From Pseudomonadota bacterium (GTDB lineage Bacteria > Pseudomonadota > Gammaproteobacteria > Burkholderiales > Burkholderiaceae_E), in assembly GCA_023389055.1 (NCBI GenBank), contig JAEWFA010000008.1, forward strand, positions 1 to 64,000: 64,000 nucleotides of DNA, in the 5' to 3' direction. Below, in pieces: positions 17,028 through 24,520 of the stretch. The notes under the pieces were generated by a model. That model saw only the letters and a list, made by a program, of their open reading frames with translations, was not told where the DNA came from and searched no databases. Position 1 is the first letter of the stretch; each line of letters begins with the position of its first letter. A program made the position numbers and the translations under genes.

Positions 17028-17936
17028 TCACCCGAGCGCTCCCAGCGAACTCCACAGGTTCATCACGGCATAGCCGCGCCACGGCTGCCAGGCGCGCGCG
17101 AGCTCGCGCGCTTGCGCAGGCGTCGCAGCGCCCAGCGCGCGCAGCACGGCCAGGTCTCCGGCCGGGAACGCATCGGTCCAGCACAGCGCGCGCAGCGCGA
17201 TGTACTGCGCCGTCCAGTCGCCGATGCCGGGGGTGGCGAGCAGCCGCTCGACGGTCGGCTGCACCGCCGCGCCGGGCGCGAGCACGAGCGTTCCGTCGGC
17301 GATCGCTGCGGCGAGCAGTCGAATGGTTGCCGCGCGCCGGCGGTTCATCCCGAAGGCCGCGATCGCTGCGTCGTCGAGCTCGGCGATCGCAGCAGCCGTC
17401 GGAAAGACGCGCCCGACGCCGTCGGGCGCCTCGTGAAGAGGCTCGCCGTGCCGTTCGACGATCCGACCGATCACCGTGCGCGCCGCCTTGACGCTGATCT
17501 GCTGCCCGACGATCGCGCGCACCGCGAGCTCGAATCCGTCGAAGGCGCCGACCAGTCGCATCGGCCCGTGCATCGGCGTGCCGACGGGCAGCGCGGCGAG
17601 CGGCCGGGACGACTCGAGGTCGAGGTCGAAGATCGCGCGCAGGTGCCGCAGCACCGGATCGGCCACGGAGCCGAGCGACTCCGAGAGCTGCACGTCGAGC
17701 GCGTCGCGCCCGGGCGCCTGGCTCAGGCGCAACCATCCGGTGCATCCGGTGCGGGCGGGAACGCCCGCCACGGCCGGCGAGTTCGCGTCTTGGTTCCACC
17801 GGATGCTTCGCCGATACGACGACGCGTCGGCGCACTCGACGTTGCCGACGCAGCGCGTCGCAAGGAACTCCAGCGTGCGCTGCCAATCGAAGGGGGGGCG
17901 ATACGGCAGGCGATGCGCGGAAGGCCGACCCGTCAT
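17028..17936 (-). CDS. AlkA-type 3-methyladenine DNA glycosylase
   Basis: 302 residues. An AlkA_N-like beta domain occupies about residues 1-115 and begins LPYRPPFDWQRTLEFL. The HhH-GPD domain follows: FELAVRAIVGQQISVKAARTV, the hairpin-helix LLATPGIGDWTAQYIALRAL, and the catalytic Asp in DAFPAGDLAVLRAL. AlkA removes alkylated purines and some pyrimidines from DNA in base-excision repair. The Ada/methyltransferase half of fused Ada-AlkA proteins is absent. Its ATG overlaps the stop of pyc (ATGA), so translation is coupled to pyruvate carboxylase, an unexpected pairing for a repair enzyme. Confidence 0.9.
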   Translation of the reverse strand: MTGRPSAHRLPYRPPFDWQRTLEFLATRCVGNVECADASSYRRSIRWNQDANSPAVAGVPARTGCTGWLRLSQAPGRDALDVQLSESLGSVADPVLRHLRAIFDLDLESSRPLAALPVGTPMHGPMRLVGAFDGFELAVRAIVGQQISVKAARTVIGRIVERHGEPLHEAPDGVGRVFPTAAAIAELDDAAIAAFGMNRRRAATIRLLAAAIADGTLVLAPGAAVQPTVERLLATPGIGDWTAQYIALRALCWTDAFPAGDLAVLRALGAATPAQARELARAWQPWRGYAVMNLWSSLGALG

Positions 17937-20900
17937 GCCCGCACGGTCGCCTGTCCCGCATCGCCGTCCGCCGGCAAGAGTTCGATCAGCAGGTCGTGCG
18001 CCGATACGGTGTCGCCCGCCTTGACGTGCACCGCGCGCACGTTCGCGTCGCGCTCGGCGCGGATCTGCGTCTCCATCTTCATCGCCTCGATGGAGACCAG
18101 CGGATCGCCCGAACGCACCGACTGCCCGGGCTTGACGGCAACGGTGACGATCATCCCGGGCATCGGCGCAGGCACGTGGGCGTGGTTGCCGGGTTGCGCC
18201 TGCGCGCGACGCACGGCGCGCGGCGCGCCCGCCTTTTCGATGCGCATCGTGCGCGGCTGGCCGTTCAACTCGAAGAACACGCGAACCACGCCCTCCTCCT
18301 CGGCCGGCGCCGTTCCCTGCATCGCGATGACGAGCGTCTTGCCGCGCTCGATGTCGACGGCGACTTCCTCGCGCTCGCGCATCCCGTAGAAGAAGGTCTG
18401 CGTCGGCAGCGCCGATACGTCGCCGAAGGCGCGCCGATGCTCGTCGTACTCGCGGAAGACCTTCGGATACATCAACCACGACGCGAGTTCGTCGTCGTCG
18501 ACGCGATGCCCGAGCGCCTTGGCGGCCTCCTGGCGCGCCGCCTCGATGTCCACCGGCGGCATTCGGTCGCCCGGACGGTACGGCGCGGGCGGCTGCGCTT
18601 CGATCGGATGCGCGCTGTCGCAGCGCAGGACCTTGCGCGACAGCGGCTGCGGAAAGCCGTCGGGCGGGAAACCGAGCTCCCCGCGAAACAGCGCGACGAC
18701 GCTCTCGGGAAAGGCGACTTCGCGCTGCGGGTCGACGATGTCCTCGGCCGTCAGGTCGTTGGCCACCATGTGCAGCGCCAGGTCGCCGACCACCTTCGAG
18801 GTCGGCGTCACCTTGACGATGTCGCCGAACGCGCGGTTGACGTCGGCGTAGGCACGCGCGACCTCCGGCCAGCGGTGCTCCAGCCCGAGCGATCGCGCCT
18901 GCTCGCGCAGATTCGTGTACTGACCGCCCGGCATCTCGTGACGATAGACGTCGGAGGTGCCGGCGCGGATGCTCGCCTCGAAGGGCGCGTACAGCTCGCG
19001 CACGCCTTCCCAGTAATGCGAGATCGCCTGCATCGCTTCGCGATCGATGCCCGGATCGCGCGGCCCGCCCTCGAGTGCGGCGACGATCGCGCCGAGGTTC
19101 GGCTGCGAGGTGAGCCCGCTCATCGCGTCCATCGCGCCGTCGACCGCATCGGCGCCGCCTTCGAGCGCGGCAAGCACCGAAGCGACGGCGCCGCCGCTCG
19201 TGTCGTGCGTGTGGAAATGCACCGGCAACCCGGTCTCGCTGCGCAGCGCATGCACGAGCTCGCGCGCGGCGCGCGGCCGGCATACGCCAGCCATGTCCTT
19301 GATGCCGAGCACGTGCACACCGGCGCGTTGCAGCTCGCGCGCCGCATCCAGGTAGTAGCGCAGCGAATACTTCGGCCGGGACGCATCGAAGAGGTCCGCC
19401 GTGTAGCAGATCGCGCCTTCGCACAACGCGCCCGCCTCGAGCACGGCGTCGATCGCCACGCGCATGTTCTCGACCCAGTTCAGCGAATCGAAGACGCGGA
19501 ACAGGTCGATCCCACCGGCGGCGGCACGCGCGACGAAATGGCGAACGACGTCGTCGGCGTAGTTCGTGTAGCCCACGGCGTTGCTGCCGCGCAGAAGCAT
19601 CTGCAGCAGCACGTTCGGGATCGCCTTGCGCAGGCGCGCGAGACGATCCCACGGATCCTCCTTCAGGAAGCGCAGCGCGACATCGAAGGTCGCGCCGCCC
19701 CAGCACTCGATCGAGAACAGCTGCGGAAGCAGCCGCGCGTAATGCGGCGCGATGCGCTGCATGTCGATCGTGCGCATGCGCGTGGCGAACAGCGACTGGT
19801 GCGCGTCGCGCATCGTCGTGTCGGTGAGCAGTGCCTGCGGCTGCTCGAACATCCAGCGCGCGAAGAGCTCGGGCCCGACCGCGAGCAGCCGCTCGCGCGT
19901 TCCACCGGGCGCCGGCGCGCCTGCGTCGAGCATCGACGCCGCGGGGCGCGAGAGGTGATGCCGCGACAGATCCGGCGCACTGCGCCCTTTCATGTCGGGG
20001 TGCCCGTTGACCGTGACTTCCCCGATGTAGTGCAGCAGGCGCGTCGCGCGATCGCGCCGCCTGGCGAAGCGAAACAGCTCGGGCGTGTCGTCGATGAAGC
20101 GCGTGGTAACGCGCCCGTCGACGAAATCGGGATGATTGATCACGTTCTCGACGAACTGCAGGTTCGTCGCCACGCCGCGGATGCGGAACTCGCGCAGCCC
20201 GCGATCCATCCGCCGGATCGCTTCCTGCGGCGTCGGCGCCCAGGCGGTGACTTTCACGAGCAACGAATCGTAGTACGGCGTGATCACCGCGCCGCTGTAC
20301 GCGGTGCCGCCGTCCAGTCGCAACCCGAAGCCGGCGGCGCTGCGGTAGGCGGAGATGCGGCCGTAGTCCGGCGTGAACTGGTTCTCCGGATCCTCGGTGG
20401 TGATCCGGCACTGCAGCGCGTGCCCGTTCAGGCGGATCTGCGGCTGCGCGGGCACCGGACAATCGGCGTCGCCGATCCTCGCGCCCTCGGTGATGCGCAA
20501 CTGCGCCTTCACGATGTCGATGCCGGTGACCTGCTCGGTCACCGTGTGCTCGACCTGGATGCGCGGGTTCACTTCGATGAAGTGGAACCCGCCCGTGTCG
20601 GCGTCCAGCAGGAACTCGACGGTGCCGGCGTGCGTGTAGCCGACGCTACTCATCAGCCGCAACGCCGCGTCGCACAGCTCGCCGCGCGCCGCATCGTCGA
20701 GGTACGGCGCGGGCGCCCGCTCGACGACCTTCTGGTTCCGTCTCTGCACCGAGCAGTCGCGCTCGAACAGGTGCACGAGGTTTCCGTGCAGGTCGCCGAT
20801 CACCTGCACCTCGACGTGCCGCGCACGGCGCACGAGCTTCTCGAGGTAGACCTCGTCGTTGCCGAACGCCGCCTGCGCCTCGCGACGCGCGGGTGCCAGC

Positions 20901-21448
20901 TGCGCATCGAGATCGGCGCCCGATTCGATGACGCGCATGCCCCGCCCGCCGCCGCCCCAGCTCGCCTTGAGCATCAGCGGATAACCGATCGCCTCGGCGC
21001 TCTCGCGCGCCTGCAACGGATCGACGGGCAGCGGCCCGGTGGCCGGCATCACGGGAACACCCGCAGCAACGGCGGCAGCGCGCGCGGCGACCTTGTTGCC
21101 CAGCGTCGTCATCACCTCGGGCGAGGGCCCGACGAACAGCAGCCCGGCACGCCGGCACGCCAGTGCGAACGCAGGATTCTCCGACAGGAAACCGTACCCC
21201 GGGTGGATCGCATCGACGCGCGCCTGGCGCGCGATGCGCAGGATGTCGTCGATGTCCAGGTATGCCTGCAGCGGCTTGCGCCCCTCGCCGACGAGGTAGC
21301 TCTCGTCGGCCTTGAACCGATGCAGCGCAAAGCGGTCTTCGTGCGAATAGATCGCCACCGTGCGCATGCCCAACTCGGCGGCCGCGCGCATCACGCGGAT
21401 CGCGATTTCCGAGCGATTGGCGACGAGCAGCGACTGGATGCGAGGCAT
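17933..21448 (-). CDS. pyc: Pyruvate carboxylase
   Basis: 1171 residues from ATG 21446-21448, the usual size for single-chain Pyc. Domains in order: biotin carboxylase with ATP-grasp (begins RIQSLLVANRSEIAIRV; ATP loop KASWGGGGRGMRV), carboxyltransferase of the HMG-CoA-lyase fold from about residue 540 (DTTMRDAHQSLFATRM), the PYC_OADA linker and a biotinyl domain ending with SIEAMKMET. The enzyme makes oxaloacetate from pyruvate, ATP and bicarbonate. Biotinylation by BirA is expected. The gene is followed by the AlkA-type glycosylase with a four-base overlap. fbp, the gluconeogenic phosphatase, is also in the window but not in this operon. Confidence 0.96.
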   Translation of the reverse strand: MPRIQSLLVANRSEIAIRVMRAAAELGMRTVAIYSHEDRFALHRFKADESYLVGEGRKPLQAYLDIDDILRIARQARVDAIHPGYGFLSENPAFALACRRAGLLFVGPSPEVMTTLGNKVAARAAAVAAGVPVMPATGPLPVDPLQARESAEAIGYPLMLKASWGGGGRGMRVIESGADLDAQLAPARREAQAAFGNDEVYLEKLVRRARHVEVQVIGDLHGNLVHLFERDCSVQRRNQKVVERAPAPYLDDAARGELCDAALRLMSSVGYTHAGTVEFLLDADTGGFHFIEVNPRIQVEHTVTEQVTGIDIVKAQLRITEGARIGDADCPVPAQPQIRLNGHALQCRITTEDPENQFTPDYGRISAYRSAAGFGLRLDGGTAYSGAVITPYYDSLLVKVTAWAPTPQEAIRRMDRGLREFRIRGVATNLQFVENVINHPDFVDGRVTTRFIDDTPELFRFARRRDRATRLLHYIGEVTVNGHPDMKGRSAPDLSRHHLSRPAASMLDAGAPAPGGTRERLLAVGPELFARWMFEQPQALLTDTTMRDAHQSLFATRMRTIDMQRIAPHYARLLPQLFSIECWGGATFDVALRFLKEDPWDRLARLRKAIPNVLLQMLLRGSNAVGYTNYADDVVRHFVARAAAGGIDLFRVFDSLNWVENMRVAIDAVLEAGALCEGAICYTADLFDASRPKYSLRYYLDAARELQRAGVHVLGIKDMAGVCRPRAARELVHALRSETGLPVHFHTHDTSGGAVASVLAALEGGADAVDGAMDAMSGLTSQPNLGAIVAALEGGPRDPGIDREAMQAISHYWEGVRELYAPFEASIRAGTSDVYRHEMPGGQYTNLREQARSLGLEHRWPEVARAYADVNRAFGDIVKVTPTSKVVGDLALHMVANDLTAEDIVDPQREVAFPESVVALFRGELGFPPDGFPQPLSRKVLRCDSAHPIEAQPPAPYRPGDRMPPVDIEAARQEAAKALGHRVDDDELASWLMYPKVFREYDEHRRAFGDVSALPTQTFFYGMREREEVAVDIERGKTLVIAMQGTAPAEEEGVVRVFFELNGQPRTMRIEKAGAPRAVRRAQAQPGNHAHVPAPMPGMIVTVAVKPGQSVRSGDPLVSIEAMKMETQIRAERDANVRAVHVKAGDTVSAHDLLIELLPADGDAGQATVRA

Positions 21449-21600
21449 GAGACTCGAGCGGCCACGGGACAGGCGGCGGAGCAGGCGATGATACGCGCGC
21501 ACGCCGCACGCGCGCCGCACCGGTATCGGGATGCGGCGCGCGCGGACGCGCTACGATCGCCTTCCGGTTGCGCATCGCGCGACGCTTTCCTTCGACGCCG

Positions 21601-23178
21601 ATGACCGAGCGAGCAAGTCGACCTCACCGCCTCGGAGCGCTGCTGACGACGTCGGTTGCGGCATTCGCACTGGCCGCGTGCGGTGGCGGGGGCGGCGGGT
21701 CGGATTCGGGCGGCGGGATCGCCGACGCGCAGCAGGGCTGCCACTTCCAGTACGACGGATCGCCACCCGCCGAACACAGCGGCCCGGATCCGCTGCTGGG
21801 CGACGAATGGCACCTGCCGGTACTCGACGTGCCGCCTGCGTGGAACTCGACCAAGGGCGACGGCGTGCGGATCGCGGTTATCGACGACGGGATCGAGACG
21901 CTGCACGAAGACCTCTTCCCGAACGTGGTTGCGTATCGCAATTACCGTCGCGACGTGAACCCCGCTTCGCTTCCGCTGCCGTGCGACCCGGAAGACACGC
22001 ACGGCACTTCGGTCGCCGGGATCGCTGCCGCCCGCGACGGCAACGGCCTGGGGATCGCCGGCGTCGCTCCTCGTGCGACGCTCGCCGCCTACAACGCGAT
22101 TGCGAAGGGCGCGGGCACCGAGGCCGACGTCGCCGACGCGCTGCGGCGCGACGAGGCGGTCACGGGCGTCTACAACAACAGTTGGGGCGCGCCCGATTCG
22201 CAAGGCCTTCTGCGCGATCCGGGCGCGCTGTTCCGCAGCGCGATCGGCGACGGTCTGGACCGCGGCAGGAACGGAAAGGGATCGATCTATGTCTTTGCGG
22301 CCGGCAACGGCGGTTGCGGCGGCTCCGCAAGCATCGACTGCGTGAACGACGATTCGAACTACGACGGCTACGCGAACACGCGCGGCGTCATCGCCGCGTG
22401 CGGCGTCGGCGAGAACGACGGCAAGCCGTCGTTTGCAGAACCGGGCGCGAACATCCTCGTGTGCGGCGTCAGCGGCGGCACGCGCGGGATCACGACCACG
22501 GCGGTGCGCAACGGATACACCAACGATTTCGCCGGAACTTCGGCGAGCACGCCGATGGTCTCCGGCGTCGCGGCGATGCTGCTGCAGGTCCAGCCGGCGC
22601 TCAGCTGGCGAGACGTCCGCTTGATCCTGGCGACCACGGCACGCAAGAACGACGCGGCTTCCGGCTGGCAGACGAATCGCGCCGGGCTTGCGGTTCACCG
22701 GTTCTACGGCTTCGGCGTCGTCGACGCCGCCAGTGCGGTGTCGGCCGCGAAGAGCTGGAGCAGTGTCGGCGGAAGCGAATCGCTGCGCAAATGCGTGTTC
22801 GCTCGGAAACCGGACGTTGCGATTCCCGACCAGGGTGTCGTATCGGACACGGTCGTCGTCGGCGCCACCGATTGCACCGTCACGGCGATCGAACTGGTCG
22901 AGATCGAGTTCGACGCGACGCATTCGTATTCGGGCGATCTGCAGATCGAACTGCAACGCACCGACGCCCCGGCGTCGTCGACGATCCTGGCGAGCTCCCG
23001 GATCTGCAAGTCCGACGGGTCGACGATTCCCTGCGGCGACTATTCGCACTGGATCTTCACCAGCGTGGCGAACCTGAACGAATCCGCGCCGGGCCCATGG
23101 AGCCTGAAGGTCAGCGACCTGTTGCGCGGAGACGAGGGCCGATGGAACAGCTGGACTCTTACGATCTGGGGGCGTTGA
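21601..23178 (+). CDS. S8 subtilase lipoprotein with C-terminal P-domain
   Basis: 525 residues from ATG 21601. A lipoprotein signal peptide ends at lipobox ALAAC (Cys27), followed by a Gly/Ser linker. The kexin-like subtilase domain has catalytic Asp95 (AVIDDGIE), His134 (DTHGTSVAG), oxyanion Asn in YNNSWG and Ser314 (FAGTSASTPM). A proprotein-convertase P-domain occupies about residues 400-525. Only about 50 residues separate the lipid-bearing Cys from the catalytic domain, too few for an I9-type propeptide. It would act at the cell envelope or surface. The next gene starts one base after its stop and encodes a protein that resembles the missing propeptide. Confidence 0.9.
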   Translation: MTERASRPHRLGALLTTSVAAFALAACGGGGGGSDSGGGIADAQQGCHFQYDGSPPAEHSGPDPLLGDEWHLPVLDVPPAWNSTKGDGVRIAVIDDGIETLHEDLFPNVVAYRNYRRDVNPASLPLPCDPEDTHGTSVAGIAAARDGNGLGIAGVAPRATLAAYNAIAKGAGTEADVADALRRDEAVTGVYNNSWGAPDSQGLLRDPGALFRSAIGDGLDRGRNGKGSIYVFAAGNGGCGGSASIDCVNDDSNYDGYANTRGVIAACGVGENDGKPSFAEPGANILVCGVSGGTRGITTTAVRNGYTNDFAGTSASTPMVSGVAAMLLQVQPALSWRDVRLILATTARKNDAASGWQTNRAGLAVHRFYGFGVVDAASAVSAAKSWSSVGGSESLRKCVFARKPDVAIPDQGVVSDTVVVGATDCTVTAIELVEIEFDATHSYSGDLQIELQRTDAPASSTILASSRICKSDGSTIPCGDYSHWIFTSVANLNESAPGPWSLKVSDLLRGDEGRWNSWTLTIWGR

Positions 23179-23179
23179 A

Positions 23180-23734
23180 ATGCAGAATTCGCAGCAGCTG
23201 CGCAGGATCTGCGCCACCACAGCGATTGCGCTCGCGTCGATCACGCAGACCGCCTGCGCCGTCACTCCCGCGACGGACGCTGCAGGTTCGACCGCGACGC
23301 CGAACGCTTCCACGGGGCGTGTCTGGTACGACGGCGAGCATCGGCGCGAACTTCAGGTCGATCCCGAATGGGTGGTCGACTTCCGCACTGCAAAGCCGCA
23401 GTTCGAACGACGCGACCCCGCTCGCTTCGGTACCGAGAAATCCGATGGGCTCGTTGCCGGCGTCTCCCCGGTGCTGCGCGATTCGAACGGCGAGCCGCGC
23501 GCCCTGCCCGGTGGCGTCATCGTCCGCCTGCGCGACGCCGATCTCGCCGATCCGCGCAAGGCACTGGCCGAAGCCGGCCTCGAACCGGTGCGCCCGATCG
23601 ACCCCCAGCAGCGCACCTGGCTCGTCGCGTCGCCCGCCGGGCTCGATTCCCTGGCACTGGCCAACCGCCTGCACGAAAGCGCACGCTTCGAATCGGTGAC
23701 GCCGAACTGGTGGCGTCCGCGGGCGCTGAAGTAG
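23180..23734 (+). CDS. Small exported protein, candidate trans-acting subtilase propeptide/chaperone
   Basis: 184 residues. An N-terminal signal sequence ends near ITQTACAV, where Cys26 could be lipidated, although Gln at -3 is unusual. The central part, PEWVVDF through GGVIVRLRD, and the C-terminal segments QQRTWLVASPAGLDSL, ANRLHES and SVTPNWWRPR have the look of subtilase prodomains, which end with a 'v..a.PN...r' strand before the protease. It lies one base after the subtilase gene and is surely co-expressed. In Aeromonas sobria the kexin-like protease ASP needs a small protein, ORF2, encoded just downstream for folding; this pair could work the same way. Homology is inferred by eye, not demonstrated. 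Confidence 0.6.
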   Translation: MQNSQQLRRICATTAIALASITQTACAVTPATDAAGSTATPNASTGRVWYDGEHRRELQVDPEWVVDFRTAKPQFERRDPARFGTEKSDGLVAGVSPVLRDSNGEPRALPGGVIVRLRDADLADPRKALAEAGLEPVRPIDPQQRTWLVASPAGLDSLALANRLHESARFESVTPNWWRPRALK

Positions 23735-23756
23735 AAGAACCGCCTGCGAGGCGTGG

Positions 23757-24380
23757 CTACTTCTGCGCGCGCGGCACTTCCACTCGCCTCGTCACCCCGC
23801 TCGGCCCGGGGAAATCAGTCAGCAGCGCCCGTGCCAGCAGCGGCAGCACTTCCTCGGCCTGCGGGACGTAGCCGTCGCTGACCGCAGTGCCCTCGTAGAC
23901 GCGCCGCGGCGGCTTCGCGGAGAGATCGTCGATCTGCAGGTGCAGCCGGTAGTCGTACCAGATCCGGTCGCTCGCCACCGGGTAGTACGCCGAGCCCCAC
24001 CACGGGAACGGCCCGCCGACGCTGAATCCGGCGTGCGGCCCGAAACCGCCCCACCAGAAATACGGCTGCACCATCGGCTGGTAGTCGACGACGCGGCTCA
24101 TCTTCCGATCTGCCCGATAGTCGAACGAAACCGCGAAGCGCGGCTCGGGGGCCTGGCGAAAGCCGGCGCGTGCGAGCTCGAAGCCCAGCAACTGCTCCCA
24201 CTGCGCGTGCTCGAGGCTGTTGCGCTGCGGCTCGGTGCGCACGAAGCGGTACGTGCGCTGCGCAGTGGCCGGCCAATCGTTGAAGGTGGTGACTTCCCCG
24301 CGCAACGGGGCGGCGCAGCCGGCCAGCCCCGAGAGCGCGGCGAGCATGGCGAACAGCAACCAACGACGAAACGCGATCAT
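23757..24380 (-). CDS. DUF4136-type lipoprotein
   Basis: 207 residues from ATG 24378-24380, preceded by GGAGAC. The signal peptide ends at lipobox LAGC (Cys21). The mature part has the DUF4136 pattern: an early VTTFNDWP strand, a central helix LGFELARAGF, a strand with FAVSFDYRA, and a Tyr/Trp/Gly-rich loop (YFWWGGFGPHAGF). It ends with a strand and a LLPLLARALLTDFPG-like helix. Such lipoproteins sit in the outer or inner membrane of many proteobacteria and have no known function. The gene is convergent with the propeptide-like gene and appears monocistronic. Confidence 0.82.
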   Translation of the reverse strand: MIAFRRWLLFAMLAALSGLAGCAAPLRGEVTTFNDWPATAQRTYRFVRTEPQRNSLEHAQWEQLLGFELARAGFRQAPEPRFAVSFDYRADRKMSRVVDYQPMVQPYFWWGGFGPHAGFSVGGPFPWWGSAYYPVASDRIWYDYRLHLQIDDLSAKPPRRVYEGTAVSDGYVPQAEEVLPLLARALLTDFPGPSGVTRRVEVPRAQK

Positions 24381-24520
24381 GGTCGTCTCCGGCAAGTGCT
24401 GCGCCCGGCCTCCTGCATGAAGCGATCCGGCTCGCCGATACCCTCGTCGGCCATCGGCTCGGCGACTGCGACGAGCGCTTACAATCGGAAGCCCCTTCGC
24501 CGAAGCCCGAGCGTCGCTCC

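Noticed and set aside
17996..21604. A 1202-codon plus-strand open frame opposite pyc
   Set aside because: The protein is rich in Arg, His and Ala with no motif, and pyc on the other strand explains the whole interval.
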